Part shown: piece after piece, positions 10,341 through 20,779 of the stretch
Position numbering within the stretch: position 1 is the first letter of the stretch
How the letters are laid out: each line of letters opens with the position of its first letter
Assembly: GCA_963971405.1 (NCBI GenBank)
Contig: OZ020485.1
Coordinates: 45,505,469-45,569,468, forward strand
Source of the DNA: Psococerastis gibbosa
Lineage: Eukaryota; Arthropoda; Insecta; Psocodea; Psocidae
Reading direction: 5' to 3'
Length of the DNA: 64,000 nt
The notes under the pieces: model-generated
Told to the model about the DNA's origin: nothing
The model's input: only the letters and a program-made list of their open reading frames with translations
The model's database searches: none
Program-made: the position numbers and the translations under genes

Positions 10341-11044
10341 GAACCGCCCTTTCTACTCTACTCCTCCTATTACAACCAAAAACATTTGTCACCAACTCTG
10401 CTAACAAGGTGAAGTATACCGGATAACATCGCTGCTTGGAGAAAAAAAACTTATGATTTGTAATTACGAAACTAGCCCATAACTTATAGCACATAATACA
10501 TGTACCTGCTGCATTATGATAATAAGCATCTGTGGGCTGTATAATAAATGCCCGTCCGGGTGAGTTTTTGAGATATGCGATAGTGCGGCTGTGTTTATGC
10601 AAGGCTTTGGGCAGAATTGATTGATTGGAAATCCGAAGATACAAGTCGACACCTCGGAGATTGATAAATGCTTTTTTCTCGTCTCTCCGCCGCTTTGTTT
10701 TATCTCTGTGGGTTTTAGGGCGGGTCCGTGTGATGACGAAGTGTCTGTCGTCCCTGTTACAAAGTTTGATCGATTGGATCGTATTTTTGTTGTAGCGGTT
10801 TTATTTATGTTTTTGTTACTTAAATGGTTTGTTTGTTAAATTAATTAGGTACGCCTGCATTTTTTATTATACCTAATATTGATGTTGGGCTAATGAGCTA
10901 GGCTATCTAATATTGGAATACATTGTCTGGATATACGATTTGAATGAATAAATGAACATTGTTTTGAACGACAATAAAGTAATTTACAAACAAATCAGTC
11001 AAAATGAAATCGGTCGGGACCAAAGTGGTCGAGAACAAATACCT
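10341..11044. other. Unassigned single-copy-looking sequence
   Basis: Open frames on both strands here are short and have no recognisable motifs. Nothing assignable was seen. Confidence 0.4.
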
Positions 11045-11052
11045 ACAGGAGG

Positions 11053-11707
11053 CAGTGGCGTAGCCAAGGGGGGGGGGGCCGCTGAAAAAAATGTAGCAAA
11101 ACAGAAAATTTTTATATATATTTATGTTTAAAAAATCCCCGGGGAGCCCCCGGCCCTCCTGTTTCCAGTTTTGTTAATAAATGTATCGCCTGCAAAACCA
11201 AAATTTTTTGCCGGCAAACTAATTCAGGCTTATCTTTTAAAAAACATTCCCCGCGGTAGCTCCCGGGCCCCCCTTGTTAGCTGTAACATTCTTCACATGT
11301 AAAATATGAACATAAATGCTTTCAAAGTGCATAAATTCCACGATTTTGGGTCTATTCCTGTTCAAAATAATTTCCCCGGGGGAGACCCCCGGGCCCCCCT
11401 TCCTTGCAGTTGGTCTATACTATTGTTCGGCTGTAAAACCAAAACATTATATCAATCGGTTACAAGACATACATACATGAAAATGTGTAAAATTCCACAA
11501 TTTCCGGCCTATTTTTTCCAAAAAAAGATCATGCCACTAATTAGGAGATGCGTACGTCCATGAGAACGGCTTTCCTCTTTTTCTACTATTTTACGAAAAT
11601 ACGGGGGGGGGGGGCGCCAAATGAAACACCACTCCATTCGAAAACCTATCGTATCGTGTTGCATGAAAACTGGACCCCCCAAAAAACAAATTCTGGCTAC
11701 GCCGCTG
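11053..11707. mobile_element. Non-autonomous hAT-like element (CAGTGGCGTAGCC ends)
   Basis: It begins CAGTGGCGTAGCCA and ends TGGCTACGCCGCTG, an inverted terminal repeat of about 14 bases with one mismatch. The flanking octamers are ACAGGAGG and ACGGAAGG (6 of 8 alike), consistent with an old 8-base duplication. The interior has several GGGGGCCCCC-type blocks and no transposase. Its right part contains, inverted, the TAGGTTTTCGAA block found at 30351 and 35088. Confidence 0.65.
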
Positions 11708-11880
11708 ACGGAAGGTCAAAGGTATTTCCAGTGTTGGGCCCCCTGATTTTGGGGAGGAGTAGGGTAAAGGTATACGGGTACCAAACAAAGGGGGAGAAGA
11801 AAAGGAATTGGGCTTGGGGACAAACAGAAGCATAATCTAACGTCGTACTTTTTCCCTTTAGAGAGATTAGTTGCCATTAT

Positions 11881-12729
11881 TGCTTTCCAATTTAAACGTA
11901 GTATAAGGAAAGCTTCGTGATGGTCGAAATTTTCGATCCCGAGATTTCAACGGATTTACACGTTTTGAGGTCCCAGGAACCCAAAAAAGTGGTTTTTACG
12001 AAATGTCTGTCTGTCTGTCTGTCGCTCTGTCTGTCTGTCTGTCTGTCTATGCGTAGATTTCCGGGCAAACTACTCGGTCGATTTTGATGAAATTTTGCAT
12101 GTAGGGTTACAAAAATCATACCTCGGAAAAAAAACTTATTTGGGGCTAACTTAATTTGGGGGGGTTTTGTTCTCAAAAAACTCCAAAAAAACGTCAAAAA
12201 AAATTATTTCTCAAAAACGGCTCCAACGATTTCTTTTAAATTCACATATATTGTAGTCGTTATTAATGTTAACGAAATGCGGGGGGTCGCTCGCCCCTTG
12301 ATAGGTTGCTTCTGGGGGTAAAAAAATAAAAATAACTTAATTTTAATGAAAAATGACTAAAAAAATAATTTTTCTGCGAAACCTTTCTATCGATGATTTC
12401 TACCTTCAGGCATGTTTTAGGTGTTAAATTGAGTAACGAAACCGGACAGGTTGCTTTCCCAGAAAAGTATTTGGTTTTGTACAAAAAAATGATAGAAAAT
12501 TCACGGTCAAATGCATTGCGTGCCCTGCCAGTATTGCTGTGTGGTAATGTGTTGGTCTGACCTATCTAGAATTTACCTCACCTCCAGTGACGTCATGTGG
12601 ACACCCCCCCCCCCTGAGATTTCGGAAATTTAACCATAGGAAAATTATTTACCATGAAATTACTCATTTTCTCTATCTACTAATTTTGATAAATTGGAAA
12701 GCATGTTCGAGTAAACTCGGACCGGTTCT
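11881..12729 (+). mobile_element. Helentron-like repeat (HINE), copy 1
   Basis: Full-length copy of the family. It starts TGCTTTCCAATTTA, carries a GTCT microsatellite at about 12005-12048, has the inverted block AAATTGGAAAGC close to its 3' end, then a short hairpin (CGAGTAAACTCG), and ends GGACCGGTTCT. The preceding base is T. No protein is encoded; frames through it are fortuitous. The call as a non-autonomous Helentron rests on this end structure. Confidence 0.75.
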
Positions 12730-13293
12730 TGCTTCTTGTGGCGCTATAATTTAATTTTCAAATCATTTACAACTAATTATAAATGTTGTTTTATGTTTTA
12801 AAATCAGAAGAGCTATAGGAAAAGGGCCCACCCAGCCCTTTTTAATGCCGCCCACCATTGGGGAAAAATCGCAGCTGTCGGACGTACTGTTGGCCACAAA
12901 AACTCAAGTGAAGTAGAGTCCTTGTAATAGTTGCCTTGGTGACTTATGGGACTTCGGGAACATCCTAGTGAGAAGTAACAACGCAATGATCCACAGCAAA
13001 TAAATTATTAGTATGACTGGTTTCGATGATGGATTTTATACGAAACCGATCATAATAATAATTTATTTACTGTGATTTTCCCTATGGAGTAGAGTAGTGG
13101 TCAAGAAAGCGGTGCCTATGCCAGTCCTCAGGTCTAACATTCGTGTGAGGTGCGTTCGACGGCGTGTTTTTAAAGTAGCCTATTTATTTATTTTTGAATT
13201 AAAACTTCTTTTGGTAGGGCTTTAAAATTCTGATCAGCAACCTTTAAAGACAGCGCCACTATCTAAATTGTTTCTTCTTCTTCCTCTTACCTC
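12730..13293. other. Unassigned sequence
   Basis: No coding signal was found. The stretch at 13087-13107 resembles a SINE promoter box but cannot be aligned further. Confidence 0.35.
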
Positions 13294-13383
13294 TTAGTGC
13301 CGCGTGCGCAGCGTGACGGGTTCGCTCTGGACCCAGTTCTTATACTCGACCTGGTCGGAAGCTATCGTCTTGAGCTCGGCCAT
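13294..13383 (-). mobile_element. Possible LINE ORF2 C-terminus
   Basis: The minus strand reads MAELKTIASDQVEYKNWVQS and ends at a stop at 13294-13296 followed by CTT-rich DNA. The pattern of a conserved W at the end of a reverse transcriptase ORF followed by a short stop is common in RTE/Jockey-type LINEs, but the fragment is short. Confidence 0.35.
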
Positions 13384-15302
13384 TGTTTTTCCTCTTGTTG
13401 TTGTTGTCCTCGGTCCGCCGATGGGTCTAATAAATTGTTTGTTGGGAGGCAACTTAGTCTTGCTGTTGTCCGCCAGGTGTAACTAGCCTCGCACTATTAC
13501 GGTACTTATACTAATTGATAAGTAGGAAAGCATGTACGGGTTGACTGGTACCGGCTCTGTTTATAGGAAAGGTCAAGTAGGCTGGATTAAAATAAAAGCG
13601 TCGCACTAGTAAAGCATTGAGCAGGATTCGAGCTTATTACGGTTGTAAAAGTGAAGACAGTTTGTTATGAGGACTTTCTAATGTGATGAGTGTACTTGGG
13701 ACGTGACTTCCTTACTAATTTCTTTGTCGCTAACATTCCATTTATGTCATTCATCACACACCACCAATAATTTTGTAGTAGTAGTAGTAATTGTAGAGGG
13801 CTTCAGGGACTAGTTGTGCCCATAAGTTTGCCCAGCTCTTCTACTGCAATTTAATCATATTGCTGAATTTCAGAAGCTCCCGTGAGCTGAGGTTCATTTG
13901 ACACTCTGCATCGGCCACCGCAAACTCCAAGTGTTTCAAACGTGAACGCCAGATTGCTGGAATAATTTTGTAAATAGCCTTGTAACGTAAAAGTACACAA
14001 TAGCCATTGTTGTCTCGGCCTCAGCATTGGAAGAAGTTCCTCTCTCTTGCTATAGGGTTGGCATACTTTCAATCGAGACATCAATATGGTATATTCCTGT
14101 GGGGTTCAGCTGCGCAGGTGCATATGAAAAAAAATTATAACTTGTCCTTGCTATTAGATCTATTACGGGCATAGACCTCATTATTCTCATACCAACGAAT
14201 TATTCATGAAATTACAAATCTTGCCTGTCTATCTATTATACAAGAAGGGTGGCACTGCTGCATTTACTTTTAAGCGGTGTACAAACTATAGCAACCTGAA
14301 ATAGTCACCAAACAAGCCGGCTACTTAGCGTTGCCAAATTAAACCAAAACTAGCTCCAGAGTCGCCTTCTTTTGTAAAACTACCTGTCATATTCTATAAT
14401 GAATGCAAACGTGTCCTTGTTAAGCTACAGATCATAAAAATCAATTAGAAATTTTGTTCCTGATTTTATGAAATTCCAGTTAGACACCCGGATAACTAGA
14501 TTCTTTGTTTGTGCATGTTTTTTTTTATACGAAGGGTAAATAAGAGTTCCTTGGAAACGGTTTTGTGGGAACCCTTACCGAATGAAATAAATTTGGGATG
14601 GCGGTATTCCAAAACGAGGCTTCTAAACTTTTTGATTTTTCCATTCATTTCAATGTTTCCCACACCTCTACTTCCGCATCCCTCTCCCCTGCTGGATGTG
14701 CCAATGTATCATACGTAAGACAAAACTTGGTTTTCTATGCTATTGTACCTGGGGAGAAAACGATGGAATACGTTGCCTATGAATTCATGTCACGTGCGTT
14801 TCTGCCGAAATGTGTGAGTAATGGAACAAATTGGAGCCCACACTGTGGCCCCCACTCGGGCTGGCGTAGGTTCGAGCCTGGGCTTAATGAAGGGGAGCCT
14901 ACAGGTTCGAGATAATGCTCTATTGTCGACGTCCGCCCATCATCCAAGCATTAATGGCCGTGATTGCCGTTATCAGAGCCGGGGATGGCACACGCGGGGC
15001 GTTCCTCGTCGCCAAACCGAGTCAATCACCGCCTGGACAGGTCCGAGGGAGTGACTCAAATTAGATCAATCTGGATAGAATGCGTGACAAACCTAACGAA
15101 GACAAATTAAGCTGCGTGTTGCATATTGTTGCTAACGTAGCGCACGTAGTACCTGTATTATATCCGATATGGTGTTAGTGCCCCAGAAGAGTCTTAGCTG
15201 CCTCAACAATTTCTCTCTCTTCGTCTCGCGGATCAAACCCGCCACACACCAGCCTCCCAATTCCATCGCGCCTCCACTCCGACACGCCAAAAAGTGTATA
15301 TT
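13384..15302. other. Unassigned sequence with one Helentron-end scrap
   Basis: At 13517-13560 there is a diverged copy of the Helentron-like 3' end (GGAAAGCATGTACGGG). A GTAGTAGTAGTA run lies near 13780. GGTTCGAGCCT at 14870 resembles a tRNA B box but has no partner A box at normal distance. No gene was recognised. Confidence 0.4.
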
Positions 15303-16151
15303 TGCTTTCCAATTTATACGTAGTATAAGGAAAGCTTTGTGATGGTCAAAATTTTCGATTCCGAGATTTCAACGAATTTACACGTTTTGAGGTCCCAGGA
15401 ACCCAAAAAAGTGGTTTTTACGAAATGTCTGTCTGTCTGTTCGTCGATTTGTGGGCAAACTACACAGTGGGTTTTTATGGAATTCGGCATGTTGGTTCAT
15501 AAAAATCATACCTCGGGACTATTTTTATTTTATTTTGGGCTAACTCAATTTGGGGGGGGGGGCTTATTCTCAAACAAATCCAAAAAAAAACGACTAAAAA
15601 ATTATTTCTCAAAAACGGCTCCAACGATTTCTTTTAAATTCACATATCTTGTAGTCGTTATTACTGTTGATAAAATGCCGGGGGTCGCTTTCCCCTTGAT
15701 AGTTTGCTTCGGGGGGTACAAAAAAAAAACTAAATTTTAATGAAAAATGACTAAAAAATAATTTTTCTGCGAAACATTTTTATCGATGATTTCTACCTTC
15801 AGGCATGTTTTAAGTGTTAAAAAGAGTAATGGACAGAAACCGGACAGGTTGCTTTCCCAAAAAAGTATTTGGTTTTGGGCAAAAAAATGTTTTTTGAAAA
15901 AATGATAGAAAATTCACGCTCAAATACATTGCGTGCCTTGCCATTATTACTTTGTGGTAATGTGTTGGCCTGACCGGCCTAGAATATGCAATGCCATCGA
16001 TTAATTCAGTGCTTTGGGATTGGTGATATCCTAAGCGATTGCCAGAAGGGGTCCTTGGGTTCCAAAAATTATTTACCATGAAATTATTCATGTTCTCCCT
16101 CTACTAATTGATAAATTGGAAAGCATGTTCGAGTAACCTCGGACCGGTTCT
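15303..16151 (+). mobile_element. Helentron-like repeat (HINE), copy 2
   Basis: Same architecture as copy 1: TGCTTTCCAATTTAT start, a short GTCT run at about 15428, ATAAATTGGAAAGC near 16110, CGAG...CTCG hairpin, GGACCGGTTCT end. Its 3' third differs from copies 1 and 3 (a segment with TAGAATATGCAATGCC), so it represents another subfamily. Confidence 0.75.
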
Positions 16152-16705
16152 TTTACGAAATGTCTGTCTGTTTGATCATCGATTTGCCTGCAAACTACTC
16201 GGTGGATTTGGAAGAAATTTGACATGTAGCCTGCAGGTTCACAAAAATCATACCTCGAGACAGTTTCTTTTTTTTTAAACTCAATTTGGAGTGGTATTAT
16301 TCTCAAAAACTAAAAAAAACGCATAATAGATTGCTTTCTCAAAAACGGCTCCACCTTTTAAATTAACATACATACTGTACATTGCAGTCGTAATATTAAC
16401 AAAACGCGCTGGGTCGCTTGCCCTTTCATAGTTTGCTTTTGGGGATAAAAAAATAGAAATAACTCAATTTTCATGAAAAATGACTAAACAATCATTTTTC
16501 TTTCACCTTTCTATTGATGATTTCTACCTTGCTTCAGGTGTTAAATGGAGTAACGAAACCGAATAGGTTGCATTCCCAAAAAATATTTGGTTTTGTGCAA
16601 AACATATTTTTGGAACAATTATGGAAAATTCACCTTCCAATACATATCGTACCCTACCCGTTCTAGAATATGCAATTCCGTGCTTTGGGATAGGGGGCAT
16701 CCAAG
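16152..16705 (+). mobile_element. Helentron-like repeat, partial copy fused to copy 2
   Basis: Begins abruptly within the family at TTTACGAAATGTCTGTCTG directly after the 3' end of copy 2 and runs to the TAGAATATGCAATTCCG block. It lacks the 5' end. Such head-to-tail joining fits either recombination between copies or the tandem arrays that rolling-circle elements tend to leave. Confidence 0.65.
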
Positions 16706-16817
16706 GCCGTAGCCACAGGGGGGTCCAGGGTCTCCATGTATGTAGCCCTGTATCCATCCTTGGCAGAGACTAGCTTTGCCATAGACACAATGTAACTGGC
16801 ACATAAGCATGACTTAA

Positions 16818-17218
16818 GGCGGGGTTTCCACCGACCGGCTAGGGCTAAATACAAATACGGTGACGTGGTATCAGACATTCAAGACTTAGGCGGGGTTTCC
16901 ACCGACCTCACTTAGCAGAATGCAAATGCCATTGACGGAAATGTTTGTTTTACTCTATGTCATAGTTAAAATTGATCAATGATCACAGAGTAAAATCACA
17001 AACTAACTAAAATTAAAAAATTGCGTCATGGGATATGTTAATAACAAACATTTTAATAGATTTCTATAAAAAGAAAAACAAACATTTCCGTCAATGTCAT
17101 TTGCCTTCTGCAATGCGAGGTCGGTGGAAACCCCGCCTAAGTCTTGAATGTCTGTTACCACGTCATCGTATTTGTATTTAGCCCTAGCCGGTCGGTGGAA
17201 ACCGCGCCTAACCAACAA
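16818..17218. mobile_element. PIF/Harbinger-like MITE, copy a
   Basis: Long inverted arms begin GGCGGGGTTTCCACCGACCG and end in its reverse complement. The 3-base duplication TAA flanks both sides (16815-16817 and 17219-17221). About 60 bases into the arm the terminal sequence GGCGGGGTTTCCACCGACC is repeated, so the element looks like one MITE nested inside another with the same ends. The core contains GGATATGTTAA and an A/T-rich segment. No coding capacity. Confidence 0.85.
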
Positions 17219-17221
17219 GTC

Positions 17222-17722
17222 CTTGTACCTCTAACGGAACCCCCAAATTTGCGCAATACTCCAAGGAAAAATTGTAAGTTTAAGTGCAAATTAATTGGCA
17301 CTAAAATAATATATTAACATGCAGGCTATGTCGTTGGGATTTGGTGAGTGGTGGACGTACCTAGTGTGGACGAGTGCGATGAACCTTCGCAATCCAATAC
17401 AGGTTGTATTAGTAATTGAAAAGTGATGGAGTGAAGGGTACCTGCCTACTTGTTGTACCTACTTCAATTAATGTAGCGGGCATCCACTGCAACCGGACCC
17501 ATTCCCCAGGGTAGGCCTAATTACGCAGTGCTATAGTAAAACTACGCCGAGATGAGGTTTGATCCATATGTCATAACAGGAAAATCACGGTTAGTTGACT
17601 GAGGCATACTGTGCAAGTGATAATAGCCCACTCTTAAAAATTACCCGTGCATTTTCTTTAGAACGAAGTGCTGCATTTTTCGAATTACACAAAATTAAGC
17701 AATACCTATATCGTTGGTAAAG
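17222..17722. other. Unassigned sequence
   Basis: No convincing coding frame or known repeat end was found between the MITE and the next hAT-type element. Confidence 0.4.
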
Positions 17723-17730
17723 TTAAGGGA

Positions 17731-18001
17731 CAGTGCCGGCTTAACCCCTGTGGGGGCCCGTGAGCACAAGATAATTATGCGGGGGCCGTGTGTGCAAACT
17801 CTGCCTACCAACATTGCAGCAAAAAAGAAAGTTTAATTTCCCGCCAATTTCAAAACTTTGTTTGGAAATTGTTTTAAACTTATAATCTATTTTTATTTTT
17901 ATATTTAAAACATATCTCGTTTTGGGGGGCCGGAATTTCAGACATTTTTGTGGAGGGCCGACGGGCTGTGTCCCAAGTGCCCATGGGTTAAACCTGCACT
18001 G
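17731..18001. mobile_element. hAT-type MITE with perfect 8-base duplication
   Basis: The element starts CAGTGCCGGCTTAACCC and ends GGGTTAAACCTGCACTG. It is flanked on both sides by TTAAGGGA (17723-17730 and 18002-18009). CAG...CTG ends and an 8-base duplication are hallmarks of hAT transposons. It is 271 bases long and non-coding. Confidence 0.9.
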
Positions 18002-18009
18002 TTAAGGGA

Positions 18010-19020
18010 TGTGGAATCCGAAGGAATTCGCCATATTTGTCCTATTCCCAGACATTTAGACTTTTTTTTATTAACTTGGGCGTACTAGAACATTATTTAT
18101 ATTGTTTCCGGGTGAATTTTGGGCATTTGACAAACTATGGTAAACGTCCTCGATGTCAACCTACACCAGCTAAGACGTAACATTAAAGCGATGTAACAGG
18201 CGAAGCCCGCCCGCGAAGGCATGACATGACCAAATACAGTGGCGAGTCTGCATTTGTAGCTTATTTCCGATTGATTTTCCTTTGCTTAACCTCCGGTAGA
18301 GGGGGGCCACGCAACGTGTGAAACATAGACAATTTTTTAAGATACAACAAGAGAGGAAAACCTTATTAGTGTAAAAAATCAAATTTTGCATGAAAGAAAT
18401 GACATGTTCCTCTACACTTTGACGTACTAGTATATTATGTTGCCGTCAGTCACACCGACCAGCCGCAGTTATTGAACTTAATATGTAAGTATGTCAAATT
18501 GGAATGCCAAAACTGTTAACATTACTGACTACTATAAATCTAAATGTAGATGCACATTTCTTCTACTAATGTCTCATCTCTCCTATATGGAACTGTTGTA
18601 TATACGGTAGCCTACTGATTACCAATCATTTTCATAACGCGATCCTCTAGGGAGAGAACAAATTTTCTACAAACAATACGAAGTCTTTCAGATGTCAGAG
18701 GATAAAGCAGTATAGAATCCGGTCCGATGGGCCTTGATCGATCAGAAAGCTTTCATTTCGACCACGGCCCATCTGCCTGGACTATAATTCTTCCTCACGA
18801 GCATCCCTATGCTCCTCCTGCAGGCCACAAGTCATGGACAATGAACTGAAGTAGTGTAAGGTCAGTGCAAGTTCACGTTCGCATAGTACAACCTGTTTCC
18901 ATTTCCAATTTGCTCACCTCCGTGCAATAATATTGTCCGATTTGTCCGACAATGTTCACACGTCGCTCTGGTAATTTATTAGATACGGTAATTTAATACA
19001 AAAACAAGCTCAATATTACA
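18010..19020. other. Unassigned sequence
   Basis: A stretch at about 18660-18790 shares the AAAGCAGT-AGAATCCGG phrasing with 58760-58810, so it is probably part of an interspersed repeat. No gene was seen. Confidence 0.4.
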
Positions 19021-19194
19021 TGCATAGAGGTAGCGTGCTTGTTCTTGTGTGATTCTCAACACACATCATGCGATCGGAGACCTGTCGGAACTGAACACAT
19101 AGGTATCCCCTACAGATGTGACTGAAGAGGTTATTCGAATACATTGATTTAATTGCTTGTATATGATTAATTGATTAATCTTTTATGAAAAAAA
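19021..19194 (+). mobile_element. SINE family 1, copy
   Basis: Contains GAGGTAGCGTGCTTG, the CATGCGATCGGAGACCTGTC block and GACTGAAGAGGT, ending in an A-rich tail. This is the same order as in four other copies in the window. The better copies start with a TGGCATGGTGG-type A box, pointing to a tRNA-derived head. Confidence 0.7.
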
Positions 19195-19954
19195 GAGCAC
19201 TGAAGACCCGTTGGAAAATTTGGCTTATGAGTTAGCATGGGCCTAAGGGGATCTAGGATTGTACTAGTATTTTTAAGGACAAGGGTGCGTCTTGGATCTT
19301 CGTCAGGGTGTCTAATTGTTTAAGACGAGAAGGCTTAATGCAGGGTTGTCTAGGAAACCGCTGGAAGGAAAAATTAGAAACCTACCTGCAGACCAAAGCT
19401 CCTCAAGGCCAGAAGAAGAAGAAATAGGGTGTTCCCAGGGGATGTTATTTTTGAAAATTTAGCTTTTAATCATATATTTCAACAAGTATTCAGCAGACAA
19501 AACCACATACCTAGGTATATACAGTAGGTGCATTTTAGTTCGCCTTTCCCGTAGCTTATACCACCGCATATCCAATAGTTATGTATTAGGAAATTTTTTA
19601 GAAATCACAAGAGATGGACTAATATTGATTGAAGTTAACCAAGCAATTCAAATCAGCAAAGTAGTTTTTAAAAAGAATCTTAAAAAAACACTTCAACTGG
19701 TCCGCATTTATTTTTGGGTGCACTCCCCGCTGGATCCGGCACTGAGTGTCAAATGTGTGATTTTTTTTTTTTGATCCGGGGGCCAGACCTCGGATCATGA
19801 ATGCAAGCTAGACCTATCTTTTGTCACACAAATATTCTAAAATCATCGGTACTGGCGGAATTTCATTAATTACCATTCCGCGGTGGGTATACAAATAGAT
19901 TGGCCTATAACTGTAGCCTACCTAGTAGTCCAGAAAACTTTCAAAAGGTAGGAT
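19195..19954. other. Unassigned sequence
   Basis: No feature recognised apart from a GAAGAAGAAGAA run near 19410. Confidence 0.35.
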
Positions 19955-20015
19955 CAAGCTGCCTCTGGATGGGCTTAGTAATAGAACAAAAAAAAGTACT
20001 TATTTATTCATTAAC
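19955..20015 (+). mobile_element. SINE family 2, 3' tail fragment
   Basis: Carries GGGCTTAGTAATAGAACAAA followed by a TTATTTATT tail, matching the 3' ends of the longer copies at 24664, 40383 and 52083. Confidence 0.6.
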
Positions 20016-20080
20016 TCGAAAGAAAGGTCCATGAGAGAGTTTCTTCAGTGACTTCGTGCAAGTGATACATGACAAATAAG

Positions 20081-20165
20081 TAAATAGTTATAATTAAAAT
20101 TGCACTTAATTCCACAACATAAATTTTTAATAGATTAAAATTAAGTGCAATTTTAATTATAATTA
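20081..20165. repeat. Imperfect palindrome
   Basis: The arm AATAAGTAAATAGTTATAAT through TTGCACTTAATT is repeated inverted around a 25-base AT-rich loop. It could be a decayed foldback MITE, but no target duplication is visible. Confidence 0.6.
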
Positions 20166-20240
20166 TTTACTTATTCGAAAGAAAGGTTTCTGGAATTTGG
20201 TGGAAACCGCCCTATGCTGTAGTATCAAGAAATTGCTTAC

Positions 20241-20436
20241 CATCAGTAACATAAGCATCGTCCGTCTCATAGGTAGTAACAGCAGGGTCCCGCAAACTGT
20301 CCTCCTCCTCAAAATTTGTCACACCACTAGCAATCCCCAAAATTAAGCTACCCACAAAAAACACCAGACACAAATGGCACAGCCCGTCTCGAGTCCTCCG
20401 CCCCCACAAGTTACCCCTCGCAATCTTTGCAGACAT
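20241..20436 (-). CDS. Probable first coding exon of an unrecognised membrane or secreted protein
   Basis: The ATG at 20436 has G at -3. It opens a frame of 65 codons plus one base that ends at a strong donor, ATG|GTAAGC, at 20241/20240. The product starts with a basic stretch (KIARGNLWGRRTRDG), then a hydrophobic run (LCLVFFVGSLILGIASGV), then an acidic segment (FEEEDSLRDP). This is the layout of a signal peptide or a type II membrane anchor. Read through the donor, the frame stops about ten codons later, as expected for an exon. Upstream DNA on this strand is richer in CpG than most of the window. I do not recognise the family and could not find the next exon on the minus strand below 20240. 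A chance frame is the alternative. Confidence 0.45.
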
Positions 20437-20600
20437 TTCACAGGCACATTATCACAATTAAATAAATAAAATTATATAATTAATTGTTATTGACAACAAT
20501 AATTAGCCCAGGCACGATGTATTTCGAGGTTCAGTGAAGCGAGTCTCGCGCAGGGCAATTCGCGAATGACGAGTGTTAAGTTTGCCGGCTCCCTACCATG
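20437..20600 (-). promoter_or_regulatory. Possible 5' UTR and promoter of the 20241-20436 exon
   Basis: Upstream of the ATG on the minus strand there is first an AT-rich leader and then a block with several CG dinucleotides (for example TCGCGAATTGCCCTGCGCGA). This local CpG enrichment is unusual in the surrounding repeat DNA. No TATA box is evident. Confidence 0.3.
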
Positions 20601-20779
20601 TCCTTACCCCCACTGAATTCTCAGGAGCTGTACCTGCGCCATTACGCAACCGCCCTCCACCGTACCTTACCCAGTGCTGGCCACGTTAAGGTACCCCAAT
20701 CACGATCGACCATGATCGTGACCTTAGGTTTCTTGGGCGTTGGAGGATACCCGTTAGCATGTTTTTTTTTTCGAATACC

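Noticed and set aside
11548-11833. Two opposite-strand frames of 80-95 codons
   Set aside because: They run through the G/C-rich hAT-like MITE end and homopolymers, so they are fortuitous.
12001-12060. GTCTGTCTGTCT runs as a CRISPR array or stand-alone microsatellite
   Set aside because: The tetranucleotide run occurs at the same internal position in each copy of the Helentron-like family and has no repeat-spacer layout.
13087-13107. Another SINE head (GTAGAGTAGTGGTCAAGAAA)
   Set aside because: It resembles the A-box region of SINE family 2, but no B box or body follows.
13851-14084. Minus-strand frame of 77 codons as a host exon
   Set aside because: Two overlapping minus-strand frames both look weakly protein-like, no clear splice sites bound either, and I recognise no family.
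14821-15054. Plus-strand frame of 77 codons near a GGTTCGAGCC motif
   Set aside because: No homology is recognised and two other frames overlap it. The local GC rise alone is not enough for a gene call.
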